From Prevotellaceae bacterium (lineage in GTDB: Bacteria > Bacteroidota > Bacteroidia > Bacteroidales > Bacteroidaceae), in NCBI GenBank assembly GCA_028723525.1, contig JAQYET010000072.1, positions 1 to 64,000 on the forward strand: DNA of 64,000 bases, given 5' to 3'. Made by a program: the position numbers and the translations under genes. Shown here in pieces: positions 8,935 to 17,653 of this stretch. Position 1 is the stretch's first letter. Each line of letters starts with the position of its first letter. The notes below the pieces were generated by a model that did not search any database, was not told where the DNA came from, and saw only the letters and a program-made list of their open reading frames with translations.

Positions 8935-9022
8935 AATTTCGGCGATTTTGCAGAGTAAATTCGCCGATTTTACCGACCAATTTCGCCGATTTTGGTTTGC
9001 AAAATCGCCGAATTTGCTGTGC
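8935..9022. repeat. 22-nt tandem palindrome array, copy A (4 units)
   Basis: Four consecutive units of exactly 22 nt (8935-8956, 8957-8978, 8979-9000, 9001-9022). Each unit is a 15-nt core of the form AAWWTCGSCGAWWTT followed by a 7-nt spacer starting with a purine (here GCAGAGT, ACCGACC, GGTTTGC, GCTGTGC). The first and last cores are inverted copies of each other, so the whole array can fold on itself. Just downstream is GGAATTATCTTTCGCGGC; a similar ATTATCTTT motif follows copy D. It lies between the DUF3127 gene and the rhodanese gene. Three more copies occur in this window, all intergenic. Confidence 0.9.
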
Positions 9023-9104
9023 AGGAATTATCTTTCGCGGCATCGTTTTGCCGTAACGGAAACAGCAAGAGCATATCTATCACTTTTAAAATAACGAAAA
9101 GACA

Positions 9105-9521
9105 ATGAATAAAATCCTGAAAATGCTGCTCGCTTTCCTGTGCTTCAGCGGCACGGCTTGCGGGCAGAAGAACTACACCGACCTTGATGTGGCAGACTTT
9201 GAGCAGTACATCGGGCAGAACAAGGACAGCGGAGTGCAGGTTGTGGATGTGCGCACGGCAGGCGAATTTGCCGAGGGCACGGTGCCCGGTGCGGTGCTCA
9301 TCGACCTGAAAGACGCCGGCTTCGCAGAGAAAGTCGAGGCTGCGCTCGACAAGGCAAAGCCCGTGGCAGTGTTCTGCAGGAGTGGGCGCAGGTCGGCAGC
9401 GGCGGCAGAAATCCTCATCGGACTGGGCTTCAAGACGGTGGTTAACCTCAACGGAGGATTCCTCGCGTGGCAGGAGGCAGGAAAGGCTGTCGCCATGCCA
9501 AAGAGCGAGGGCGGCAACTGA
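9105..9521 (+). CDS. Exported rhodanese-like protein
   Basis: 138 residues. Signal peptide 1-20 (MNKILKMLLAFLCFSGTACG) with a Cys at the probable cleavage point, so it may be a lipoprotein anchored in the envelope, although the lipobox GTAC is atypical. The rhodanese domain (about 28-130) has QVVDVRTAGEFAEGTVPGA and the active-site loop VAVFCRSGRRSAAAAE with the catalytic Cys. Such single-domain rhodaneses transfer sulfane sulfur; the substrate here is unknown. It is preceded by the repeat array copy A and ends 40 nt before a strong bidirectional terminator shared with enolase. Confidence 0.88.
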   Translation: MNKILKMLLAFLCFSGTACGQKNYTDLDVADFEQYIGQNKDSGVQVVDVRTAGEFAEGTVPGAVLIDLKDAGFAEKVEAALDKAKPVAVFCRSGRRSAAAAEILIGLGFKTVVNLNGGFLAWQEAGKAVAMPKSEGGN

Positions 9522-9560
9522 AACGGCAGGTAACGCCTGCGGAAATCGCAGTATGTGAAG

Positions 9561-9606
9561 AAACAGATAAAGGTCATGCCCGCACGGGCATGACCTTTAT
9601 CTGTTT
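9561..9606. terminator. Bidirectional terminator between rhodanese gene and eno
   Basis: A 22-bp perfect hairpin: 9561-9582 pairs with 9585-9606 (core GGTCATGCCCG / CGGGCATGACC). It is flanked by an A-run on the left and a T-run on the right, so it can stop transcription from both convergent genes. The stem is unusually long and uninterrupted. Confidence 0.92.
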
Positions 9607-9621
9607 TTATATCGCGACTTG

Positions 9622-10953
<1,332 letters not shown>

Positions 10954-11010
10954 TTAAATCGTCGTCGTTTCCATTCACAAATCTTTTTACCCTGTTGTGA
11001 TTAAGGATTG

Positions 11011-11018
11011 CAAAGATA
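11011..11018 (-). promoter_or_regulatory. -7 element of the eno promoter
   Basis: TATCTTTG on the minus strand (11018-11011) fits TAnnTTTG; a good -33 TTTG is not evident. Predicted transcript start near 11004, leaving a leader of about 70 nt before the eno ATG at 10932. Confidence 0.5.
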
Positions 11019-11179
11019 TATATAAAAATGCAATAAAACGTGTATTGCCTTTCCTTATTAGTTATTTTTAATACAATGAGTTACAACTTGCCAAATGTAT
11101 GTTGCAAAAACAAGTGTCCGAGTGTTTGCCGAGGGCAACGTATGCGGCATAGCCTGCGCTTCCCTGTCGCATTGAAACA

Positions 11180-12157
11180 TCATATCCGGAGGCGGCGGTA
11201 AACGGTGATGGTGTTGCCGTCGATGTTTTGCCGGGCTGCCACGGTGACATCGCCGGGGAGTTGCGGAGCAGGGGTTCCGCGTTCCACAATCTGCGCGGAG
11301 GTTTCCACTCTTATTTCGTCGTACAGTTGGTTGTCGATGAACGACTGCAGGGTCTTCCTTCCGCCTTCCACAAGGATTGACTGCACACCGTCGTCGTAGG
11401 CTTTCCTCATCAGAGCGTCGAGCACTTGCCTGTCTGTGGGCTCGCTTTCCCGGTACTGAATGTTTTCGGCGTGGTGGGTCAGTACAGTCTTCTTTGGCGA
11501 TTGCCCTACCCAATGGCGCACCGTGAGTTGCGGATGCTCGCGCTCGTCGGTGGTTCGCCCCACCACGATGGCATCATTCTCTGAGCGCACCTTGTGCATG
11601 AGCATCATGGTAACGGGGGTTGAAATGGCGAGCGGATGACCTCCGTTGTCTATCAGTCCGTTTGCTGTCTGCGCCCACTTCAGGGTGATGTAGGGACGAT
11701 GCAGGCTGTGATAGGTGAAGAAACGGCGGTTCAGGCGGCGGCACTCGTCCTCAAGCACGCCCACATCCACGTCAATCCCTGCCTCGCGGAGTATGCTTAT
11801 GCCGCGTCCCTGCACCTTGGCAAAGGGGTCGATACAGCCCACCACGGCGCGCCTCACGCCCTTGCTTACGATGAGGTCGGCACAAGGCGGCGTTTTGCCC
11901 CAATGTGCACATGGCTCGAGACTTACGTATATGGTGGCATCTTTGAGCAGCGGTTCGTCTTCTTTGCTCACCGATGCAAAGGCATTCACCTCGGCATGAG
12001 GCTCTCCGCAGCGCACATGGAAGCCCTCACCGATTATTCTTCCCTCTGCCACTATCACTGCCCCCACCATTGGATTGGGTCTGGCAAAGAATTTGCCGCA
12101 GCGCGCCAGTTGCAGGCATCGCCGCATATACATCTCGTCTTCTGCTCTTCGTGTCAT
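11180..12157 (-). CDS. ribD: Riboflavin biosynthesis protein RibD (deaminase/reductase)
   Basis: 325 residues. Catalyses two successive steps of riboflavin synthesis: deamination of the diaminopyrimidine and NADPH reduction of the ribosyl side chain. The N-terminal deaminase domain has the zinc motifs HAEVNAF and PCAHWGKTPPCAD; the C-terminal reductase domain starts at PYITLKWAQTANGLIDN and includes SILVEGGRKTLQSFIDN. I place the start at the ATG at 12157 (MTRRAEDEMYMRRCLQLA), preceded by AAGGGGAAAGAG as a ribosome-binding site, rather than at an upstream TTG. It stands alone; no rib operon or FMN riboswitch is visible nearby. Confidence 0.94.
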   Translation of the reverse strand: MTRRAEDEMYMRRCLQLARCGKFFARPNPMVGAVIVAEGRIIGEGFHVRCGEPHAEVNAFASVSKEDEPLLKDATIYVSLEPCAHWGKTPPCADLIVSKGVRRAVVGCIDPFAKVQGRGISILREAGIDVDVGVLEDECRRLNRRFFTYHSLHRPYITLKWAQTANGLIDNGGHPLAISTPVTMMLMHKVRSENDAIVVGRTTDEREHPQLTVRHWVGQSPKKTVLTHHAENIQYRESEPTDRQVLDALMRKAYDDGVQSILVEGGRKTLQSFIDNQLYDEIRVETSAQIVERGTPAPQLPGDVTVAARQNIDGNTITVYRRLRI

Positions 12158-12280
12158 CTCTTTCCCCTTCAATGTTTTCCTGCAAAGTTAGCAAATATTA
12201 TCGGGAAAATGGCGGGGAAGGGAATAAAATATGTATAGGAGGCGGAATTAAGGACTTTAAAAACACTAAAAAACATCACA

Positions 12281-12335
12281 CTATCAAAAAAGATAGTACA
12301 GGATTTGGTTACTATCTAAATACGTAGTATCTTTG
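12281..12335 (+). promoter_or_regulatory. Promoter with overlapping palindromic operators
   Basis: TTTG (12304-12307), 20 nt, TATCTTTG (12328-12335) is a full match to the Bacteroidetes promoter. It is wrapped in repeated ACTATC/GATAGT motifs: a perfect palindrome ACTATC-N6-GATAGT (12282-12299) directly ahead of the -33 element, and TACTATC...GTAGTATC inside the -33/-7 spacer and -7 box. This layout is typical of tight repression by a dimeric regulator, but no repressor gene is recognised next to it. It drives the small gene at 12359 and the DUF5053 gene. Confidence 0.65.
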
Positions 12336-12358
12336 CAGTGTTAAAATAAAGATGTTTT

Positions 12359-12522
12359 ATGAAACCGAAAAAGCAAACTATAAACATGGAGGTCACGGAG
12401 GAGGAGCAAGACTTGATTGCTGCGATAAGGAATATTGCAACAGTTATCCCAACGGTTATCCTGACCTACTCGATTATGCACAGGATATATTCGACAGAAT
12501 GACAGACATGCCAAAAGAATAA
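12359..12522 (+). pseudogene. Small conserved protein interrupted by a -1 frameshift
   Basis: From the ATG at 12359 the frame gives MKPKKQTINMEVTEEEQDLI, then AAIRN, then unrelated residues to a stop at 12500-12502 (47 residues). In the -1 frame the continuation from 12433 reads YCNSYPNGYPDLLDYAQDIF and ends DRMTDMPKE with a stop at 12520-12522. The two halves join exactly at AAT/TAT and together match the layout of small Bacteroidales proteins of about 54 residues that precede DUF5053 genes (family recalled from memory). The simplest reading is a single-base deletion near 12433; a sequencing error is possible. No canonical slippery heptamer is present, so programmed frameshifting is unlikely. 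Confidence 0.6.
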
Positions 12523-12581
12523 ACAGGAAAAGTTCTCATATCAAGGAGAACCATTAAAAATAAACATAAAAAAGCAAGATT

Positions 12582-12866
12582 ATGGAAACAGCAGTTAGGA
12601 AAGCAGACAAAATCACTGATATGAAGAGCCGTATGCGTGATATTTACCTTAGTGTATCGTGGCGAGAAATTTCTCGGACGTATTTTGAAAAGTCTGTACC
12701 GTGGTTTCAACATAAGATGTATGGGATTGACGGAAACGGAGGCGTGGGGGGCTTTACGCCCGAAGAAGCGCAGCAACTGAAAGGCGCACTAATCGATTTG
12801 AGCGACCGAATAAAGCGGGCTGCGGACAATATACCGACGCAGGCAACAACAATTTCGCCATATTAA
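12582..12866 (+). CDS. DUF5053 domain protein
   Basis: 94 residues. The sequence MKSRMRDIYLSVSWREISRT, then FEKSVPWFQHKMYGIDGNGG and FTPEEAQQLKGALIDLSDRI matches DUF5053, a small Bacteroidetes family of unknown function that is common in accessory regions. It has a helical N-terminus with a helix-turn-helix-like segment (SVSWREISRTYFEKSVPWF), which would allow DNA binding, but this is inference. Probably co-transcribed with the frameshifted small gene 60 nt upstream from the operator-bearing promoter at 12281-12335. Next to tRNA-Pro, a plausible insertion neighbourhood. Confidence 0.7.
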   Translation: METAVRKADKITDMKSRMRDIYLSVSWREISRTYFEKSVPWFQHKMYGIDGNGGVGGFTPEEAQQLKGALIDLSDRIKRAADNIPTQATTISPY

Positions 12867-12902
12867 GCGGCGCAATAACAATTCAAAAGTTCGTACATAA
12901 AA

Positions 12903-12937
12903 AAAGAGAAGGGGCTGAATAACCACCCCTTCTCTTT
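12903..12937 (-). terminator. Terminator of tRNA-Pro (and possibly of DUF5053 gene)
   Basis: 12-bp hairpin AAAGAGAAGGGG (12903-12914) with CCCCTTCTCTTT (12926-12937). On the minus strand it is followed by a T-run (complement of the A-run at 12899-12905), making it a good terminator for tRNA-Pro; it also lies 36 nt beyond the DUF5053 stop. Confidence 0.75.
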
Positions 12938-12941
12938 GCTT

Positions 12942-13017
12942 TGGTCGGGATGAGGCGACTCGAACGCCCGACCCCTACGTCCCGAACGTAGTGCGCTACC
13001 AACTGCGCTACATCCCG
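12942..13017 (-). tRNA. tRNA-Pro (anticodon CGG)
   Basis: 76 nt on the minus strand including an encoded CCA end. Acceptor stem CGGGATG / CATCCCG, D-arm GCGC...GCGC, anticodon stem CTACG / CGTAG around the loop TTCGGGA (anticodon CGG), T-arm GGGCG-TTCGAGT-CGCCT. A TACCTTTG promoter element lies just upstream on the minus strand (13036-13029). Confidence 0.96.
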
Positions 13018-13028
13018 ATTTGCGCGTG

Positions 13029-13036
13029 CAAAGGTA
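13029..13036 (-). promoter_or_regulatory. -7 element for tRNA-Pro
   Basis: TACCTTTG on the minus strand (13036-13029), 12 nt upstream of the tRNA 5' end, fits the Bacteroidetes -7 consensus. The -33 element is poor (GTTG after 19 nt). Confidence 0.55.
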
Positions 13037-13086
13037 GCAAGAAAAAATGAAACAACAACATTTTTCGTGAAAAATTTATCCAAAAA

Positions 13087-13118
13087 CTTGCTCAATATAT
13101 AAAAAGGTGCTACCTTTG
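13087..13118 (+). promoter_or_regulatory. Promoter of tRNA-Phe
   Basis: CTTG (13087-13090), 20 nt, TACCTTTG (13111-13118). Close match to the Bacteroidetes promoter consensus; predicted start about 13125, some 28 nt before the mature tRNA. Confidence 0.65.
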
Positions 13119-13152
13119 CACCCGCTTTCGAGATGAGAGCGACAAGAAAAAT

Positions 13153-13225
13153 GGTGCCTTAGCTCAGTTGGTAGAGCATCGGACTGAAAATCCGTGTGTC
13201 CCCGGTTCGATTCCTGGAGGCACCA
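13153..13225 (+). tRNA. tRNA-Phe (anticodon GAA)
   Basis: 73 nt, CCA not encoded. Acceptor stem GGTGCCT / AGGCACC, D-arm GCTC...GAGC, anticodon loop CTGAAAA (anticodon GAA). Two internal mismatches stand out: T27-T43 at the top of the anticodon stem and C51-T63 in the T-stem (CCCGG / CCTGG). The rest is canonical and a promoter and terminator flank it, so I regard it as functional. Confidence 0.92.
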
Positions 13226-13238
13226 CAAAAGAAGAGAC

Positions 13239-13273
13239 AAGCCTCGGTTTCCAAGTGGAGACCGGGGCTTTTT
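13239..13273 (+). terminator. Terminator of tRNA-Phe
   Basis: 14-bp hairpin (13239-13252 with 13257-13270) containing two G-T pairs, loop AAGT, then a T-run at 13269-13273. Confidence 0.8.
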
Positions 13274-13345
13274 GTTTGGAGGAATGTGAGAGGAGCCGGG
13301 ATGTTTCGGTATTTACCGGAATTCATCAGATTGTAGAAAGGGGAA

Positions 13346-13416
13346 CAAAAAAAGCCGAGCCGCTCCGTACAAAGTGCTTTCTTCGTTAGAGAAAAAGGCT
13401 GTACGGAGCAACTCGG
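13346..13416 (-). terminator. Terminator of the threonine dehydrogenase gene
   Basis: Stem CCGAG plus GCTCCGTACA (13355-13371) pairs with TGTACGGAGC plus CTCGG (13400-13416), with a 28-nt loop. On the minus strand it is followed by a run of seven T (complement of the A-run at 13347-13353), 39 nt after the stop of the gene at 13455. Confidence 0.8.
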
Positions 13417-13454
13417 AGGTTTATTCTGTTGCTTATTAAAGCGCGACGAGAGCT

Positions 13455-14414
13455 TTATTTCTTGAGAAGCTTCTCCTCAAGATGCTTCAGCATGTCGATT
13501 GTCATGCGGCTGAGGTCGTAGTCAGGACACCAGTCCCATTCCTTGCGGGCGCATGAGTCGTCGAGGTTGTCGGGCCAACTGTCGGCAATGCTCTGCTTCA
13601 ACGGGTCAACATCGTAGTCCATCTCGAAATCGGGTTTGTGCTTCTTTATCTCCGCGAATATGGTTTCGGGCGAGAAGCTCATTGCCGTAACGTTAAATCC
13701 GTTGTGGTGGATAAGGCGCGCAGGGTCTGCCTCCATGATGTTGATTGCAGCCCTGAGAGCGTCGGGCATATACATCATATCCATCTTTGTGCCCTGCTTT
13801 ATCGGACAGATGAACTTCTCTCCGCGCACTGCAGAGTAGTAAATATCCACTGCATAGTCTGTTGTGCCGCCTCCGGGAGGTGTTACGTATGAGATGAGTC
13901 CGGGGAAACGCACCGAGCGGGTGTCTGTTCCGTACTTCTTCTGGTAGTAGTCGCTGAGCAGTTCGGTGGTCACTTTCGACACGCCGTATATCGTCTGCGG
14001 GCGTTGCACGGTGTCCTGCGGAGTGTCAACATGCGGCGTGCTCAGTCCGAATGAGCCTATAGAGCTCGGTGTGAACACCGCACAGTTGTTCTCGCGAGCC
14101 ACCTCAAGGATGTTCCAAAGACCGTCAATACCAATCTTCCACGCCAGTTTCGGCTTCGACTCTGCCACCACCGACAGCAGAGCAGCAAGGTTATAGATGG
14201 TATCGATGCCGTGCTTCTTCACCACGTTTGCGATAGCCTCGCCGTCAGTAACGTCGGCAATTTCCGACGGACCGCCTTCTTTTAGTTCGCCCGTAGGCTC
14301 TGCTCCGGTGATGTAACCGGCAACAACGTTCTCGCTGCCATACAGTCTGCGCAGCTCACGAGTAAGCTCCGAACCAATCTGTCCTGTTGACCCAATAACA
14401 AGTATCTTCTTCAT
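13455..14414 (-). CDS. SDR-type L-threonine 3-dehydrogenase (NAD-dependent epimerase family)
   Basis: 319 residues. Extended short-chain dehydrogenase: NAD motif ILVIGSTGQIGSEL at the N-terminus, catalytic YGVSK (Tyr-x-x-x-Lys) preceded by PSSIGSFG. Its sequence follows the short-chain type of L-threonine dehydrogenase (NLAALLSVVAESKPKLAW, VRFPGLISY, MMYMPDALRAA) rather than sugar epimerases. It would oxidise threonine to 2-amino-3-ketobutyrate. The divergent neighbour kbl encodes the next enzyme, which cleaves that product to glycine and acetyl-CoA, and this supports the assignment strongly. A dedicated terminator follows at 13346-13416. Confidence 0.88.
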   Translation of the reverse strand: MKKILVIGSTGQIGSELTRELRRLYGSENVVAGYITGAEPTGELKEGGPSEIADVTDGEAIANVVKKHGIDTIYNLAALLSVVAESKPKLAWKIGIDGLWNILEVARENNCAVFTPSSIGSFGLSTPHVDTPQDTVQRPQTIYGVSKVTTELLSDYYQKKYGTDTRSVRFPGLISYVTPPGGGTTDYAVDIYYSAVRGEKFICPIKQGTKMDMMYMPDALRAAINIMEADPARLIHHNGFNVTAMSFSPETIFAEIKKHKPDFEMDYDVDPLKQSIADSWPDNLDDSCARKEWDWCPDYDLSRMTIDMLKHLEEKLLKK

Positions 14415-14653
14415 TACTTTTAAATGATAGGTTGTTTATAGTATAGATTTTCACGTGCAAAATAACCAAAAAAAAACGACATAACACTAATTTATACCTT
14501 AAAAAATGCACATTTTTTTCGTCAGAGGCGTTTTTTTCATGCCGATTGGGTGTTTTCTCGTTTTTTTTGAGTTACTTTGTAGGTCGAAAACGGAGCATCT
14601 CCGTCATGAAAAGAGAACATTAACCCTAATTATTAACCATAATTCAAAAATCT

Positions 14654-15841
14654 ATGTACGGAAAAATGAAAGACCATCTCAGACAGACTTTGTCAGAGAT
14701 CAGGGACGCGGGCCTCTACAAAGAGGAACGACTCATTGAGAGTCCGCAAAGGGCTGCCATACAGGTGAAGGGCAATGAAGTGCTGAACTTCTGCGCCAAT
14801 AACTACCTTGGCTTGTCCGATCATCCACGTCTTATCGAAGCTTCGAAGAAGATGATGGACCGTCGTGGTTTCGGAATGTCTTCGGTACGCTTCATTTGCG
14901 GAACGCAGGATGTCCATAAGGAACTTGAAGCAGCAATCAGTGACTACTTCAAGACCGAGGACACAATCCTCTACGCCGCATGTTTCGATGCCAACGGAGG
15001 CGTTTTCGAACCGCTGTTCACAGACGAGGACGCTATCATCAGCGACTCTCTGAACCATGCCTCAATCATCGACGGTGTGCGTCTTTGCAAGGCAAAACGC
15101 TATCGCTATGCAAATGCAGACATGGAACAACTTGAGGAATGTCTGAAAGAAGCGCAGGCACAGCGTTTCCGCATCATCGTAACCGACGGCGTGTTCTCTA
15201 TGGACGGCAACGTGGCTCCGGTTGACAAGATCTGCGACCTCGCAGAGAAGTACGACGCACTGGTAATGGTTGACGAGAGCCACTCTGCCGGAGTAGTCGG
15301 TGCTACCGGTCATGGCGTGAGCGAGTTCTTCAACACCTATGGTCGGGTGGACATCTACACCGGCACCTTGGGCAAGGCTTTCGGAGGCGCACTCGGCGGT
15401 TTCACAACCGGAAGGAAGGAGATTATCGACCTGCTTCGCCAACGTTCTCGCCCCTACCTGTTCTCAAACTCTCTCGCCCCGGGCATCATCGGTGCTTCAC
15501 TCGAGGTGTTCAGAATGCTGAAAGAGAGCAACGAGCTGCACGACAAGCTTGTTGAAAATGTAAACTACTTCCGCGATAAGATGATGGCTGCAGGCTTCGA
15601 CATCAAGCCTACGCAAAGTGCTATCTGCGCGGTGATGCTCTATGACGCGAAACTTTCGCAGATTTATGCTGCCAAGATGCAGGAAGAGGGCATCTATGTC
15701 ACCGGTTTCTACTACCCCGTTGTTCCGAAAGACCAGGCTCGCATACGCGTTCAGATTTCCGCAGGTCACAACCGCGAACATCTCGACCGCTGTATCGAAG
15801 CCTTCATAAAGGTGGGTAAGGAGTTAGGTGTCCTTAAATAA
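14654..15841 (+). CDS. kbl: 2-amino-3-ketobutyrate CoA ligase (glycine C-acetyltransferase)
   Basis: 395 residues, PLP-dependent alpha-oxoamine synthase. Shows NFCANNYLGLSDHPRL near the N-terminus, VMVDESHSAGVVGATGHG (cofactor-binding Asp and His) and the PLP-lysine loop TGTLGKAFGGALGGF. Produces glycine and acetyl-CoA from 2-amino-3-ketobutyrate. Transcribed divergently from the threonine dehydrogenase gene with a 239-nt intergenic stretch that would carry both promoters; a TTACTTTG near 14572 is a possible -7 element. Together they form a threonine-to-glycine pathway. Confidence 0.95.
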   Translation: MYGKMKDHLRQTLSEIRDAGLYKEERLIESPQRAAIQVKGNEVLNFCANNYLGLSDHPRLIEASKKMMDRRGFGMSSVRFICGTQDVHKELEAAISDYFKTEDTILYAACFDANGGVFEPLFTDEDAIISDSLNHASIIDGVRLCKAKRYRYANADMEQLEECLKEAQAQRFRIIVTDGVFSMDGNVAPVDKICDLAEKYDALVMVDESHSAGVVGATGHGVSEFFNTYGRVDIYTGTLGKAFGGALGGFTTGRKEIIDLLRQRSRPYLFSNSLAPGIIGASLEVFRMLKESNELHDKLVENVNYFRDKMMAAGFDIKPTQSAICAVMLYDAKLSQIYAAKMQEEGIYVTGFYYPVVPKDQARIRVQISAGHNREHLDRCIEAFIKVGKELGVLK

Positions 15842-15873
15842 AAGAGATAAGCAAGAATTTTTTTACGTTCCCA

Positions 15874-15915
15874 TTGGCGGCAATCGACGTTGCGAAAAAC
15901 GGTGATTGCCGCCAA
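15874..15915. terminator. Hairpin between convergent kbl and argR
   Basis: Perfect 12-bp stem TTGGCGGCAATC (15874-15885) with GATTGCCGCCAA (15904-15915) and an 18-nt loop, 33 nt after the kbl stop. A T-run is missing on both sides, so it is a weaker terminator candidate than the others in this window. Confidence 0.5.
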
Positions 15916-15960
15916 CCTTTATCCCTAAATCAAACCGGTTCGGGCGTCACCCGACAGTCA

Positions 15961-16437
15961 TCATTCCGGCTTCGACAGCAGGGAACGCAGTGCAGAAGCC
16001 ACGTCTTCATGGCTGTAGCCTTCCTTGATGACTATGAAAATGGTGTCGTCGCCGGCAATAGTACCCATTAACTGGGGCACGTCGCCGGCGTCAATGTTAT
16101 AGGCAAGGCTCGACGCATAGCCCGGGCGGGTCTTTATGACACCCATATTGCCTGAGAAATTTATAGACACATAACCACTCGACTGCAGCATTTCCATTGC
16201 CGATATGGGAGTGGAGATGCGCTTATACATGGCATCGTTGGGCAGCACATATACGTATTTACCGTTCATCGATGCCGCTTTCGCCACCTTCAACTGCTTC
16301 AGGTCGCGGCTCAACGTTGCCTGAGTGAGTTTAAATCCCTCCCTTTCAAGCATCCTCAACACCTCCTCCTGAGACCCCAACTCCATGCTTGAGATAAGCA
16401 TTTTCAAGGCTTCCAGCCTCCTTGCTTTTATTTTCAT
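15961..16437 (-). CDS. argR: Arginine repressor ArgR
   Basis: 158 residues from the ATG at 16437 (MKIKARRLEALKMLISSMEL); an earlier start would add 10 residues not typical of the family. The N-terminal winged helix has GSQEEVLRMLEREGFKLTQA followed by TLSRDLKQL, the ArgR recognition helix. The C-terminal domain contains GTIAGDDTIFIV, the arginine-binding and hexamer-forming GT-aGDDT motif. Acts as the arginine-dependent repressor of arginine biosynthesis genes. In many Bacteroidales argR lies directly before arginine genes; here none is adjacent, so it must act in trans. The AT-rich upstream region has TGCAAAATTATACA-like sequence that could be an ARG box, weakly supported. Confidence 0.9.
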   Translation of the reverse strand: MKIKARRLEALKMLISSMELGSQEEVLRMLEREGFKLTQATLSRDLKQLKVAKAASMNGKYVYVLPNDAMYKRISTPISAMEMLQSSGYVSINFSGNMGVIKTRPGYASSLAYNIDAGDVPQLMGTIAGDDTIFIVIKEGYSHEDVASALRSLLSKPE

Positions 16438-16588
16438 GTCGTAAAATAATTTTTTGTTTGACTGCAAAATTATACAATTATCTGCATACTTCCAAATCTT
16501 TATTTATGTTTTTGGTGTGGATAACGGTGTTTTTCCGCTATTTAAAGTATCAAGAGTGCCGTCCCGCACTGCCCTGCACCAAACGAAA

Positions 16589-16610
16589 CAGGCTCCGACG
16601 AGGGAGCCTG
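16589..16610 (-). terminator. Terminator of the Bax inhibitor-1 gene
   Basis: Hairpin CAGGCTCC (16589-16596) with GGAGCCTG (16603-16610), 40 nt past the stop on the minus strand. It is followed by TTTCGTTT, a short imperfect T-run. Confidence 0.6.
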
Positions 16611-16649
16611 CAGTTTGAATTTAGTCTATATAGAATGATGTTCTTGTGG

Positions 16650-17366
16650 TCAATCCCGACTGCCGCCGAATATGCGCAGCAGATACAGAAACATGTTGAT
16701 GAAGTCGAGGTAGAGACAGAGTGCCCCCAGCAGGGCTATCTTCTGCGTCACTTCCTCCGGCTGCTCGGCGTCAATGAGCATCTGCTTGATGCGCTGTGTG
16801 TCATACATCGTCAGTCCGGCGAATATCACCACGCCTGCCCAGCTAAGCATGAGTTCCATCATTCCGCTCTTTATGAAGAACACATTGACGAGCGAGGCGA
16901 TAATCAGTCCCAACAGTCCCATGAGCAGTATGTTGCCAAACTTAGACAGGGCGGTCTTGAGCACAATGCCCACCACGCCCATTGCGGCGAACATCCCGGC
17001 AGCAATGAAGAACACCGTGGCTATGCTCCCGATGTCGTAGATTATGAATATCGACGCCAGCGTTATGCCGTTGAGAAGCGAATATAGTGCGAACAGCAGC
17101 GTGGCAACAGCCGGAGACAAGCGGTTGATGCCTGCACTGATGCCGAACACCATACCCAACTCGGCAATGATGAGCCCCCATAGCAGCACGCGGTTGCTCG
17201 CAATGGTGAACCACAGCCCCGTGTCGGCAACCATCCACGCGGTGAACCCGGTGATGGCAAGTGCCAGCGTCATCCATACATACACCTTGCGCATCGTCGC
17301 AGGCATTGCCACCGATGCGCGTCTTTCTTTCTCCTGTATCAGTTCGTAAAGTCTTTCTTCTGTCAT
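16650..17366 (-). CDS. Bax inhibitor-1 (BI-1/YccA) family membrane protein
   Basis: 238 residues with seven predicted membrane helices. It begins MTEERLYELIQEKERRASVA, continues KVYVWMTLALAITGFTAWMV, and has the family motif near the C-terminus LTMYDTQRIKQM followed by ALCLYLDFINMFLYLLRIFG. Members form proton-sensitive calcium-leak channels or interact with FtsH in other bacteria; that is family knowledge and the role here is not known. It stands as a single gene with its own terminator. Upstream, 17367-18261, lacks intact genes. Confidence 0.92.
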   Translation of the reverse strand: MTEERLYELIQEKERRASVAMPATMRKVYVWMTLALAITGFTAWMVADTGLWFTIASNRVLLWGLIIAELGMVFGISAGINRLSPAVATLLFALYSLLNGITLASIFIIYDIGSIATVFFIAAGMFAAMGVVGIVLKTALSKFGNILLMGLLGLIIASLVNVFFIKSGMMELMLSWAGVVIFAGLTMYDTQRIKQMLIDAEQPEEVTQKIALLGALCLYLDFINMFLYLLRIFGGSRD

Positions 17367-17506
17367 TTTCTTTCCACCTTATTATATTATATATACTATA
17401 TTATTATAGCGTTGCCGGCACAGCCTGTCACCCCACGCCCGCCATTCGGTCTGCAAACATAATGATTTTTCTGCAATCCGCAAAGACAAATGCTCGCCGC
17501 TTTGCT

Positions 17507-17653
17507 TTATTTAACGTTTAGAAATGCGGTATTATCAGACTTTTGCACACGCCCATCGGGTGCTTTCTTCCACGTGGTGAGTCCCATGTGGGGCTGCCCG
17601 GCAGCGGCTCTGTTACAGATAATCCCGGCTGCGGCATTATGAGTTCCGTAACG
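17507..17653 (-). pseudogene. RhuM-family virulence protein fragment
   Basis: On the minus strand about 45 codons read THNAAAGIICNRA, then QPHMGLTTWKKAPDGRVQKS and a rapid stop. This matches an internal segment of RhuM-family proteins (the TAAEII..RA...MGLTTW..AP.GK..KSD block, normally followed by VAKNYL), recalled from family knowledge. Neither the N-terminal half nor the C-terminal Fic-like part is present; the residues to the right are GC-rich low-complexity translation. I read it as a relic of an accessory gene that once belonged to the same region as the dynamin-like genes downstream. Confidence 0.5.

Noticed and set aside
8935..9022. 22-nt arrays as CRISPR arrays
   Set aside because: The spacers are 7 nt, the cores are variable palindromes and no cas genes are nearby; CRISPR spacers are 25-40 nt with near-identical repeats.
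12428..12440. Programmed -1 frameshifting in the small gene at 12359
   Set aside because: The junction GGAATATT is not a slippery heptamer and no downstream pseudoknot is apparent; a single-base deletion explains the data better.
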